Source: Pseudomonas faucium
GTDB lineage: Bacteria; Pseudomonadota; Gammaproteobacteria; Pseudomonadales; Pseudomonadaceae
Assembly: GCF_021602585.1 (NCBI RefSeq)
Contig: NZ_BQIP01000003.1
Coordinates: forward strand, 62,001 to 126,000
Reading direction: 5' to 3'
Length of the DNA stretch: 64,000 nucleotides
The notes beneath the pieces are model-generated. The model was not told the origin of the DNA. It saw nothing but the letters and a program-made list of their open reading frames with translations, and did not search any database. This document shows positions 18,518 to 26,665 of this stretch, in pieces (position 1 is the stretch's first letter; each line of letters begins with the position of its first letter). Position numbers and translations under genes: made by a program.

Positions 18518-19264
18518 ATGAATTACAACTGGGACTGGGGCGTGTTCTTCAAGTCCACCGGCGTGGGCAGCGAAACCTATCTGGACTGGTACATCACCGG
18601 CCTGGGCTGGACCATCGCCATCTCCATCACCGCCTGGATCATTGCCCTGTTGCTGGGGTCGGTGCTCGGTGTCATGCGCACCGTGCCCAATCGCCTGGTA
18701 TCAGGCATCGCCACCGCCTATGTGGAATTGTTCCGCAACGTGCCGCTGCTGGTGCAGCTGTTCGTCTGGTACTTCCTGGTACCAGATTTGCTGCCCGAAG
18801 GCCTGCAGGAATGGTTCAAGCAAGACCTCAACCCGACGACTTCGGCGTTGATCAGCGTGGTCATCTGCCTGGGCCTGTTCACCGCCGCACGTGTCTGCGA
18901 GCAGGTGCGCACCGGTATCCAGGCACTGCCCAAGGGCCAGGAGGCCGCCGCTCGCGCCATGGGCTTCAGCCTGCCGCAGATCTACAACAACGTGCTGCTG
19001 CCGCAGGCCTACCGGATCATCATCCCGCCGCTCACCTCCGAGTTTCTCAACGTGTTCAAGAACTCCTCGGTGGCGTCGCTGATCGGCCTGATGGAGCTGC
19101 TCGCGCAGACCAAGCAGACCGCCGAGTTTTCCGCCAACCTGTTCGAGGCATTCACCCTGGCCACGCTGATCTACTTCACCCTGAACATGGGCCTGATGCT
19201 GATCATGCGCATGGTCGAGAAGAAAGTCGCCGTGCCTGGCCTGATTTCCGTGGGAGGCAAGTAA
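18518..19264 (+). CDS. aatQ: Glutamate/aspartate ABC transporter permease (GltJ-like)
   Basis: Inner membrane subunit of the acidic amino acid importer. The 248-residue protein has about five membrane segments. A His/Glu/Gln/Phe-type permease signature is visible (YVELFRNVPLLVQLF near residue 68, and EAAARAMGFSLPQIY near residue 143, the EAA loop that contacts the ATPase). Its stop codon directly abuts the next gene, aatM, at 19264/19265, so the two permeases are probably made together. The start MNYNWDWGVFF is typical for this family. Confidence 0.92.
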   Translation: MNYNWDWGVFFKSTGVGSETYLDWYITGLGWTIAISITAWIIALLLGSVLGVMRTVPNRLVSGIATAYVELFRNVPLLVQLFVWYFLVPDLLPEGLQEWFKQDLNPTTSALISVVICLGLFTAARVCEQVRTGIQALPKGQEAAARAMGFSLPQIYNNVLLPQAYRIIIPPLTSEFLNVFKNSSVASLIGLMELLAQTKQTAEFSANLFEAFTLATLIYFTLNMGLMLIMRMVEKKVAVPGLISVGGK

Positions 19265-19936
19265 ATGGACATGGATTTCAGCCAGATCATCCCCGCCCTG
19301 CCCGCCCTCTGGGAAGGCATGGTCATGACCCTCAAGCTGATGGTCATGGGCATCGTCGGCGGTATCGCCCTGGGTACCATCTTGGCGTTGATGCGCCTGT
19401 CGTCGAGCAAGCTGCTGTCGCGCCTGGCCGGCGCCTACGTCAACTACTTCCGCTCGATCCCGCTGCTGCTGGTGATCACCTGGTTCTACCTGGCGGTGCC
19501 CTTCGTGCTGCGCTGGATCACCGGCGAAGACACCCCGATCGGCGCCTTCACCTCGTGCGTCGTGGCCTTCATGATGTTCGAGGCCGCGTACTTCTGCGAA
19601 ATCGTCCGTGCCGGCGTGCAGTCGATCTCCAAAGGCCAGATGGGCGCCGCGCAGGCGTTGGGCATGAACTACGCGCAGACCATGCGCCTGATCATCCTGC
19701 CCCAGGCCTTTCGCAAGATGACCCCGCTGCTGCTGCAGCAGAGCATCATCCTGTTCCAGGACACCTCGCTGGTGTACACCGTGGGCCTGGTGGACTTCCT
19801 CAACTCGGCACGTTCCAACGGCGACATCATCGGGCGCTCCCATGAGTTCCTGATCTTCGCCGGGGTCGTCTACTTCCTCATCAGCTTCTCCGCTTCGTGG
19901 CTGGTCAAGCGCCTGCAAAAAAGGATCACCGTATGA
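19265..19936 (+). CDS. aatM: Glutamate/aspartate ABC transporter permease (GltK-like)
   Basis: Second permease of the importer, 223 residues, forming a heterodimer with AatQ. Membrane helices are evident, with [18 protein letters not shown] near residues 58-75 and the EAA loop [15 protein letters not shown] near residue 124. It begins immediately after the aatQ stop and ends in ATGA, overlapping aatP. The tight packing supports a single translational unit with fixed stoichiometry. Confidence 0.92.
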   Translation: MDMDFSQIIPALPALWEGMVMTLKLMVMGIVGGIALGTILALMRLSSSKLLSRLAGAYVNYFRSIPLLLVITWFYLAVPFVLRWITGEDTPIGAFTSCVVAFMMFEAAYFCEIVRAGVQSISKGQMGAAQALGMNYAQTMRLIILPQAFRKMTPLLLQQSIILFQDTSLVYTVGLVDFLNSARSNGDIIGRSHEFLIFAGVVYFLISFSASWLVKRLQKRITV

Positions 19937-20667
19937 TTTCCATCAAGAACGTCAACAAGTGGTACGGCGACTTCCAGGTACTGACCGACTGCAGCACCGA
20001 GGTCAAGAAAGGTGAAGTGGTGGTGGTCTGCGGCCCGTCCGGCTCGGGCAAGTCCACCCTGATCAAGTGCGTCAACGCGCTGGAGCCGTTCCAGAAGGGC
20101 GACATCGTGGTCGATGGCACCTCGATCGCCGACCCCAAGACCAACCTGCCGAAGCTGCGCTCGCGGGTGGGCATGGTGTTCCAGCATTTCGAGCTGTTCC
20201 CGCACCTGACCATCACCGAGAACCTGACCATTGCCCAGCGCAAGGTCCTGGGCCGCAGCGAGGCGGAAGCCAGCAAGAAGGGCCTGGCCCTGCTTGATCG
20301 TGTCGGCTTGAGCGCCCACGCCAAGAAGCACCCAGGCCAGCTCTCCGGCGGCCAGCAGCAGCGCGTGGCGATCGCCCGCGCGCTGGCCATGGACCCGATC
20401 GTCATGCTGTTCGACGAACCCACCTCGGCGCTGGACCCGGAAATGGTCAGCGAGGTGCTCGACGTGATGGTGCAACTGGCCCACGAAGGCATGACCATGA
20501 TGTGCGTGACCCACGAGATGGGCTTTGCCCGCAAGGTTGCCAACCGGGTCATCTTCATGGACAAGGGCAGCATCATCGAAGACTGCACCAAGGAAGAGTT
20601 CTTCGGCGACCAGAGCGCCCGCGACCAACGCACCCAGCACTTCCTCAGCAAGATCCTGCAACACTAA
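19933..20667 (+). CDS. aatP: Glutamate/aspartate ABC transporter ATPase (GltL-like)
   Basis: Energises acidic amino acid import. The 244-residue protein has Walker [10 protein letters not shown] near residue 35, the signature LSGGQQQR near residue 137, Walker [15 protein letters not shown] near residue 158 and the switch motif THEMGFA. There is no TOBE extension, as is normal for polar amino acid ATPases. Its ATG overlaps the aatM stop by four bases. A GC-rich hairpin follows the gene, before aauS. Confidence 0.94.
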   Translation: MISIKNVNKWYGDFQVLTDCSTEVKKGEVVVVCGPSGSGKSTLIKCVNALEPFQKGDIVVDGTSIADPKTNLPKLRSRVGMVFQHFELFPHLTITENLTIAQRKVLGRSEAEASKKGLALLDRVGLSAHAKKHPGQLSGGQQQRVAIARALAMDPIVMLFDEPTSALDPEMVSEVLDVMVQLAHEGMTMMCVTHEMGFARKVANRVIFMDKGSIIEDCTKEEFFGDQSARDQRTQHFLSKILQH

Positions 20668-20681
20668 GTCGGCCACAGTCT

Positions 20682-20710
20682 CCGCTGCCCCTGGCTACCG
20701 GGGGCAGCGG
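20682..20710 (+). terminator. Hairpin between aatP and aauS (partial terminator or attenuator)
   Basis: A 10-bp stem CCGCTGCCCC/GGGGCAGCGG has a 9-base loop and no U tract. It could reduce read-through from the transporter genes into the sensor kinase gene. Confidence 0.4.
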
Positions 20711-20736
20711 ATGCTGGCCGTGACAAGGCCACTGTG

Positions 20737-22641
20737 ATGAAATGCGACCCCTCGCTTCTTCGCCCTGCCAAGCCCGCCGTGAAATCCCGCCTGATCCGTC
20801 AATTGCTGCTGCCGCCCCTGGTCATCCTGCTGATGGTCGGCCTGGGCCTGGCCGGTTTCCTGATCAGCGAAAGCAACGGCATCCGCACCCTCAGCGAAAA
20901 CGGTGAACGCCAGCTGGAGCTGCACGCGCGCACGGTGGAAAGCGAAATCAGCAAGTACACCTACCTGCCAAGCCTGCTGGAGCTCGAAGACAGCGTCTCG
21001 CTGCTGCTCACCGACCCCGACGGCGCCAACCGGCAAACCGTCAACGAATACCTCGAAGGCCTCAACCGCCGCAGCCGCAGCCGGGCGATCTTCGTGCTCG
21101 ACACCAACGGCCGGGTACAGGCCAGCAGCAACTGGCGCGATGCCGACTCGTTCCTCGGCGAGGACCTCTCGTTCCGCGCCTACTTCCAGAACGCCGTGCG
21201 CGGCGAGCCGGGGCGTTTCTACGGCATCGGCAGCACCACCGGCGAAGCGGGCTACTACCTGGCCCACGGCCTGGAAGAACACGGCAAGATCATCGGCGTG
21301 GCGGTGATCAAGGTGCGCCTGGACACCCTGGAAGAGCGCTGGCAGCGGGCGCGCCTGGAAGCCTTCGTCAGCGACGAGAACGGCATCATCATCCTCTCCA
21401 GCGACCCCGCCCGGCGGCTCAAGTCGGTGCGCCCGCTGACGCCGCAGATCAAGGAGCGCCTGGCGCGCAGCCTGCAATACTACTGGTGGCCGCTCAACGA
21501 GCTGCAACCGCTGGCCCGCGAAACCCTGGCCGATGGCGTGGAAAAACTCACCTTCCCGGCCAACAGCGAAACCGCCCAGGGCAAGCCCCACGAAGTGGCC
21601 TACCTGGCACAGACCCGGCGCCTGGTCGACACCCCCTGGCACTTCACCCTGCTCACCCCGCTGCAGGACCTGCGCCGCGAATCGATGGTGCAAGGCATCC
21701 TGGTGGCCGTGGCATTCGCCTTGCTGGCGATCCTCGGCATCGCCTGGAACGAGCGGCGCAAGGTGATTGCCACGCGCCTGGCCGCCCGTGAAGCGCTGGA
21801 GGAAGCCAACAGCCAGCTGGAGCGGCGCATCGCCGACCGCACCGCCGACCTGCGCGCCAGCAACGAACGCCTCAAGGGCCAGATCCGCGAACGCCGGCAT
21901 GCCGAACAGACCCTGCGCCACGCCCAGGACGAGCTGGTGCAGGCCGGCAAGCTGGCGGCCATCGGCCAGATGTCCACCAGCATCGCCCACGAACTCAACC
22001 AGCCGCTGGCGGCGCTGCGCACCTTGTCCGGCAACACCGTGCGCTTCCTCGAACGCGGCGCGCTGGAAACCGCCAGCACCAACCTGCGCACCATGAACGA
22101 CCTGATCGACCGCATGGGCCGCATCACCGCCAGCCTGCGCTCCTTCGCCCGGCGCGGCGACGACCGCGGCCAGGCTTCGCTGGCCAAGGCGGTGGAGGCC
22201 ACGCTGCAGGTACTGGGCAACCGCATCAGCGCCTGCCACTTGCAGTTGCACAGCCAGTTCGACGACCATCAACTGGCCATCGACCAGACGCGCCTGGAGC
22301 AGATCCTGGTCAACCTGATCGGCAACGCCCTCGACGCCATGGCCACGCAGCCGCTGCCTGAGCTGTGGCTCGAAGGCGAGCTGCAAGGCGACAAGTACCG
22401 CCTGCGGGTACGCGACAATGGCCACGGCATCGACGCCGAAGCGCGCAAGCACCTGTTCGAACCTTTCTTCACCACCAAACCCGGCGAACACGGCCTGGGC
22501 CTGGGCCTGACCTTGTCGGCGAGCCTCGCCGCCGCCGCCAAGGGCAGCCTGAACGTCGAGCACCCCGCCAGTGGCGGTACCGCCTTCGTCCTTGCCCTGC
22601 CCCTGGTCACGCCCCCTAGCGAAACGGCAGAGCAACCATGA
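20737..22641 (+). CDS. aauS: Sensor histidine kinase for acidic amino acids (DctB type)
   Basis: Membrane sensor that is thought to detect glutamate or aspartate and phosphorylate AauR. The 634-residue protein has one N-terminal membrane helix (about residues 16-37), a periplasmic double-Cache sensor (40-315), and a second helix near 325-345. A coiled linker and the HisKA box then follow, with the phospho-histidine H418 in SIAHELNQPL. The ATPase shows N (NLIGNALDAM), DNGHGI and GLGLGLTLS boxes. The start may be ATG at 20737 or the adjacent GTG at 20734; no clear ribosome site decides it. It overlaps aauR by four bases, and the pair follows the transporter it controls. Confidence 0.9.
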   Translation: MKCDPSLLRPAKPAVKSRLIRQLLLPPLVILLMVGLGLAGFLISESNGIRTLSENGERQLELHARTVESEISKYTYLPSLLELEDSVSLLLTDPDGANRQTVNEYLEGLNRRSRSRAIFVLDTNGRVQASSNWRDADSFLGEDLSFRAYFQNAVRGEPGRFYGIGSTTGEAGYYLAHGLEEHGKIIGVAVIKVRLDTLEERWQRARLEAFVSDENGIIILSSDPARRLKSVRPLTPQIKERLARSLQYYWWPLNELQPLARETLADGVEKLTFPANSETAQGKPHEVAYLAQTRRLVDTPWHFTLLTPLQDLRRESMVQGILVAVAFALLAILGIAWNERRKVIATRLAAREALEEANSQLERRIADRTADLRASNERLKGQIRERRHAEQTLRHAQDELVQAGKLAAIGQMSTSIAHELNQPLAALRTLSGNTVRFLERGALETASTNLRTMNDLIDRMGRITASLRSFARRGDDRGQASLAKAVEATLQVLGNRISACHLQLHSQFDDHQLAIDQTRLEQILVNLIGNALDAMATQPLPELWLEGELQGDKYRLRVRDNGHGIDAEARKHLFEPFFTTKPGEHGLGLGLTLSASLAAAAKGSLNVEHPASGGTAFVLALPLVTPPSETAEQP

Positions 22642-23966
22642 ACCCAGCGCCTCTTACCGTCCTGATTGTCGAAGACGACCCGCATGTGCTGCTCGGCTGC
22701 CAGCAAGCCCTGGCCCTGGAAGACATCGCCTGCGAAGGCGTGGGCAGCGCCGAACAGGCCCTGGAACGCATCGGTGATGACTTCGCCGGCATCGTCGTCA
22801 GCGACATCCGCCTGCCAGGCATCGATGGCCTGGAACTGCTCAACCGCCTCAAGGCGCGTGACCGCAGCCTGCCCGTGGTACTGATTACCGGCCACGGCGA
22901 TATCGACATGGCCGTGGGCGCCATGCGCAACGGCGCCTACGACTTCATGGAAAAACCGTTCTCGCCCGAGCGCCTGGTCGAGGTGGTCAGGCGCGCCCTG
23001 GAGCAACGCGGGCTGTCACGCGAGGTGTTCGCCCTGCGCCGCCAGCTGGCCGAGCAGAACAGCCTGGAGGGGCGCATCATCGGCCACTCGCCGGCCATGG
23101 AGCACCTGCGCGAGCTGATCGCCAACGTGGCCGACACCTCCGCCAACGTTCTGATCGAAGGCGAAACCGGCACCGGCAAGGAGCTGGTTGCCCGTTGCCT
23201 GCACGACTTCAGCCGGCGCCAGGGCCAGCCCTTCGTGGCGCTGAACTGCGGCGGCCTGCCAGAGAACCTGTTCGAGAGCGAAATCTTCGGCCACGAGGCC
23301 AACGCCTTCACCGGCGCCGGCAAGCGGCGCATCGGCAAGATCGAGCATGCCAATGGCGGCACGCTGTTTCTCGATGAGGTCGAGAGCATGCCGATCAACC
23401 TGCAGATCAAGCTGCTGCGCGTGTTGCAGGAACGTACCTTGGAGCGCCTGGGCTCGAACCAGAGCATCCCGGTGGACTGCCGGGTGATCGCTGCAACCAA
23501 GGCCGACCTGGCCACCCTCGGCCAGAGCGGCCAGTTCCGCAGCGACCTGTACTACCGGCTGAACGTGGTCACCCTGGAATTGCCGCCGCTGCGCGAGCGC
23601 CGCGAAGACATCCGCCAATTGTTCGAGCACTTCCTCCAGCAATCGGCGCTGCGTTTCGACCGCGAGCTGCCGCCGCTCGACAGCCAGACCCTGTCACGGC
23701 TGATGTCCCACGACTGGCCGGGTAACGTGCGCGAGCTGCGCAACGTTGCCGAACGCTTCGCCCTGGGCTTGCCGGCCTTCAAGAAAGGGCCCAGTGGCGG
23801 CGCCAGCCAGGGGCTGGGCTTTGCCGAAGCGGTGGAGGCGTTCGAACGCAACCTGCTCAGCGACGCGCTGCAGCGCACCGGCGGCAACCTCAGCCAGGCC
23901 AGCCAGGAGCTGGGCATGGCCAAGACCACGCTGTTCGACAAGGTGAAGAAGTACGGGCTCGGCTGA
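22638..23966 (+). CDS. aauR: sigma54-dependent response regulator (NtrC/DctD family)
   Basis: Activates the aat operon with sigma54 RNA polymerase. The 442-residue protein has a receiver domain with phospho-acceptor D56 (VVSDIRLPG) and KPFSPERL. The AAA+ domain has Walker A GETGTGKE near 172-179 and Walker [12 protein letters not shown]-terminal Fis-type helix-turn-helix follows ([20 protein letters not shown]). The loop that contacts sigma54, normally GAFTGA, reads NAFTGA here (residues 222-227). Its ATG overlaps the aauS stop. The two TTCGG-type palindromes before aatJ are its likely binding sites. Confidence 0.92.
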   Translation: MNPAPLTVLIVEDDPHVLLGCQQALALEDIACEGVGSAEQALERIGDDFAGIVVSDIRLPGIDGLELLNRLKARDRSLPVVLITGHGDIDMAVGAMRNGAYDFMEKPFSPERLVEVVRRALEQRGLSREVFALRRQLAEQNSLEGRIIGHSPAMEHLRELIANVADTSANVLIEGETGTGKELVARCLHDFSRRQGQPFVALNCGGLPENLFESEIFGHEANAFTGAGKRRIGKIEHANGGTLFLDEVESMPINLQIKLLRVLQERTLERLGSNQSIPVDCRVIAATKADLATLGQSGQFRSDLYYRLNVVTLELPPLRERREDIRQLFEHFLQQSALRFDRELPPLDSQTLSRLMSHDWPGNVRELRNVAERFALGLPAFKKGPSGGASQGLGFAEAVEAFERNLLSDALQRTGGNLSQASQELGMAKTTLFDKVKKYGLG

Positions 23967-23981
23967 GATCGGCAAGGAACC

Positions 23982-24009
23982 TGTGGGAGCCGGCTTGCCG
24001 GCTCCCACA
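23982..24009. repeat. Single REP hairpin
   Basis: One palindromic unit, 13-bp arms TGTGGGAGCCGGC and GCCGGCTCCCACA around TT, built from the same core as the paired repeats. It lies between the convergent ends of aauR and a hydrolase gene and may end both transcripts. Confidence 0.75.
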
Positions 24010-24018
24010 TGCGCTTTG

Positions 24019-25014
24019 CTACAGGCCGGCGATATGCGTCACGTCCTGGCGGTGTGACTGCAGGTAGGGCAATACCGCCCCGAGCAACGGCGCCTTGAAC
24101 GGCTCCTGGAAGCGATGCGCCAGCCCCGGGATCAACTTCAGCTGGCTCCCCTGGATATGCGCCGCCAGGTGCACCCCATGCATCACCGGCAACAGCGGGT
24201 CGGCCGTGCCGTGCACCACCAGGGTCGGCACGCGCAGTTTGTTGAGCAGCTCGACCCGGCTGGGCTCGGCCAGGATCGCCATGATCTGGCGCTTGGCGCC
24301 GTCGGGGTTGAACGCCCGGTCATAGGCCACCGCCGCCTGCTGCAACAACACCGCCCGATCGTCACGCACCTGCGGGCTGCCCAATGCCGCCAGCAAGTCG
24401 GCCTGCTGTTCGATGGCAACCTCCCGATTCGGCGCGCTGCGCCGGGCCAGCAACTGCACCAGGGCAGGGGCCGGCGCCGGCAGGCCTGCCGCGCCCGAGC
24501 TGGACATCACCAGCGTCAGGCTACGCACCCGCTGCGGCGCCATCGCCGCCAGGTGCTGGGCGATCATCCCGCCCATGCTCACGCCCAGCACATGAAATTG
24601 GCGGATGCCCAGCGAGTCCATCAGCTGCAGGCCATCGCCGGCCATGTCGGTCAGCGTGTAGGGCGCGGCAACTGGCAGGCCCAGCTTGTAGCGCAGCAGC
24701 TCGACCGTCAGGTTGGCACTGGGCGGCAGCTGGTTCCAGCGCGACAGGCCGACATCGCGGTTGTCATAGCGAATGACCCGAAAACCCTGCAGGCACAACG
24801 CCTCGACCACGTCGTCGGGCCAGTGGATGAGCTGCCCGCCAAGGCCCATGACCAGCAGCAACGCAGGGTCGCGCGGCGCGCCCACGCTCTGGTACACCAG
24901 GCTCAGCTCGCCCAGCTCGGCCCGTTGCACCGGCACATGTGGGTCACAGCGCTGCTCGGCGAAGCTCGCCGGCACGCTGACAAGGAAGAAGAAAAACAGC
25001 AGAAAAGCCCGCAT
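24019..25014 (-). CDS. Exported alpha/beta hydrolase
   Basis: A secreted or periplasmic serine hydrolase of unknown substrate. The 331-residue protein has a signal peptide (residues 1-19, cleavage SFA-EQ). The oxyanion segment VMGLGGQLIHW is near residue 55, and the nucleophile elbow GVSMGG has S146. The acid is likely in HGTADPLLPV near residue 272 and the histidine in GLAHRFQ near residue 301, completing the triad. It resembles esterases of the proline iminopeptidase and haloperoxidase type. The gene stands alone between aauR and metR, divergent from metR. No partner suggests its physiological role. Confidence 0.8.
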   Translation of the reverse strand: MRAFLLFFFFLVSVPASFAEQRCDPHVPVQRAELGELSLVYQSVGAPRDPALLLVMGLGGQLIHWPDDVVEALCLQGFRVIRYDNRDVGLSRWNQLPPSANLTVELLRYKLGLPVAAPYTLTDMAGDGLQLMDSLGIRQFHVLGVSMGGMIAQHLAAMAPQRVRSLTLVMSSSGAAGLPAPAPALVQLLARRSAPNREVAIEQQADLLAALGSPQVRDDRAVLLQQAAVAYDRAFNPDGAKRQIMAILAEPSRVELLNKLRVPTLVVHGTADPLLPVMHGVHLAAHIQGSQLKLIPGLAHRFQEPFKAPLLGAVLPYLQSHRQDVTHIAGL

Positions 25015-25210
25015 GAAAGAAACACCAGAATGCAGATCCCCAGTAGAGCGCGAGTCTGATGACTTTCATTCAAGCGCGCTGCCACAGTTCGGTGACAGTT
25101 TGATGAACGCTGCCGAGCGGTTGGGCGAAGGTCCAGTCGACAGTCGGGGGCAACATGAGAGAAACTCAACTAATTCCCTGTTTCCTCAAATTTTCCTCTC
25201 GGAGTCAGCT

Positions 25211-26128
25211 GTGCTGGAGATCCGCCACCTGAAAACCCTTCATGCCCTGCGCGAGGCTGACAGCCTGGTGGAGGCCGCCGAACGCCTGCACCTGACGCAA
25301 TCGGCGCTGTCGCACCAGTTCAAGGAGCTCGAAGAGCGCCTGGGGTTGCCGTTGTTCGTGCGCAAGACCAAGCCCATCCGCTTCACCAGCGCCGGCCTGC
25401 GCCTGCTGCAACTGGCCGATGCCACCCTGCCGCTGCTGCGCGGCGCCGAGCGCGACATCGCCCGCCTGGCCGGTGGCACGGCCGGGCGCCTGCACATGGC
25501 CATCGAATGCCACAGCTGCTTTCAGTGGCTGATGCCGACCATCGACCAGTTCCGCGACGCCTGGCCGGAAGTGGAGCTGGACCTGGCCTCGGGCTTCGCC
25601 TTCGCCCCGCTGCCGGCCCTGGCCCGGGGCGACCTCGACCTGGTGGTGACGTCCGACCCGCTCGACCTTGCCGGCATCACCTACGTGCCGCTGTTCACCT
25701 ACGAAGCCATGCTGGCGGTGGCCAACCAGCACCCGCTGGCGAGCAAACCCTACATGGTGCCCCAGGACCTGATCGACCAGACGCTGATCACCTACCCGGT
25801 GGAGCGCGACCGCCTGGACATCTTCACCCGCTTCCTGGAGCCGGCCGACATCGAACCTGCGGCCGTGCGCACCTCGGAGCTGACGGTGATGATGATGCAG
25901 CTGGTGGCCAGCGGCCGCGGCGTCTGCGGCATGCCCCACTGGGCCCTGCACGAATACAGCTCGCGCGGCTACGTGAAGGGCAAGCGCCTGGGCGAGAAAG
26001 GCCTGTTCGCCACGCTCTATGCGGCCGTGCGCACCGACATGCTCGATGCGCCGTACATGCGCGACTTCCTGCTGACCGCCAAGGACACCTCGTTCGCCAC
26101 CCTCGATGGGGTCAGCGCGGTACGCTGA
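25211..26128 (+). CDS. metR: LysR-family regulator of methionine genes
   Basis: Transcription activator that in related bacteria responds to homocysteine and controls met genes. The 305-residue protein begins LEIRHLKTLHALREADS after a GTG start. It has the LysR winged helix (AAERLHLTQSALSHQFKELEERLG, residues about 18-42) and a substrate-binding domain that includes CHSCFQWLMP and the MetR-like segment TYPVERDRLDIF near residue 200. The GTG at 25211 has CGGAG upstream. I see no perfect MetR box in the 196-bp gap before it. Its 3' end overlaps the Nudix gene on the other strand by 17 bp. Confidence 0.88.
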   Translation: MLEIRHLKTLHALREADSLVEAAERLHLTQSALSHQFKELEERLGLPLFVRKTKPIRFTSAGLRLLQLADATLPLLRGAERDIARLAGGTAGRLHMAIECHSCFQWLMPTIDQFRDAWPEVELDLASGFAFAPLPALARGDLDLVVTSDPLDLAGITYVPLFTYEAMLAVANQHPLASKPYMVPQDLIDQTLITYPVERDRLDIFTRFLEPADIEPAAVRTSELTVMMMQLVASGRGVCGMPHWALHEYSSRGYVKGKRLGEKGLFATLYAAVRTDMLDAPYMRDFLLTAKDTSFATLDGVSAVR

Positions 26129-26525
26129 GCGCCTGGCGATACAGCGGCAGGATCAGGTCGCGGGTCAGCGGCGCCAGTTGCAGCGCGGGCAGTTGATCAG
26201 CGGCCAGCCACACCACTTCTTCGATTTCCGCCGCTGGGACCACCTGCCCGGCGCAATCGACCCTGAACAACTGCGCCTGCACTTCGAAGCCCGGCTCGTT
26301 GGCCGCAGGGGCACTGAACTGGCCCAGCGGGATGGCCTGCGCCGGGTCGATGCGCAGGCCCAGCTCTTCGTGCAGTTCGCGCACCAGGGCTTGCACCGGC
26401 GTTTCCCCCGCGTCGATCTTGCCGCCTGGCTGCATGAAGGCCTGGGTGCCGCGCTTGCGCACCAGCAGGGTGCGGCCCTGGGGGTCGATGAGCAGGGCGG
26501 CGGCGATGCGGATGACGTTGGGCAT
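26112..26525 (-). CDS. Nudix hydrolase
   Basis: Hydrolase of a nucleoside diphosphate linked to another group; the substrate is unknown. In this 137-residue protein the Nudix box fits G-x5-E-x7-R-E-x2-E-E-x-G-L exactly, spanning GKIDAGETP and RELHEELGL at about residues 35-57. It resembles the small MutT-like clean-up enzymes. The gene ends inside the 3' end of metR (17-bp antisense overlap) and is divergent from lhr across a 140-bp gap. Confidence 0.88.
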   Translation of the reverse strand: MPNVIRIAAALLIDPQGRTLLVRKRGTQAFMQPGGKIDAGETPVQALVRELHEELGLRIDPAQAIPLGQFSAPAANEPGFEVQAQLFRVDCAGQVVPAAEIEEVVWLAADQLPALQLAPLTRDLILPLYRQALSVPR

Positions 26526-26665
26526 GGGCTAGGCTCCCGGGCAAAGGCACGGAGGATCCCATGGCCGCCCTTGGCTGACAAGGACAGTGCGGCCTGCCCC
26601 GCGAAAGGGCCAGAACAGACGAACGGCCCCTTGCCAAGCCACCGCGCACCCTCCATAACCAACAC

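Noticed and set aside
20695-22635. A 646-codon antisense frame opposite aauS
   Set aside because: Low-complexity shadow; the kinase boxes are on the plus strand.
25015-25210. A MetR box (TGAA-N5-TTCA) before metR
   Set aside because: Only partial matches such as TGACTTTCA occur; none has both arms at the right spacing.
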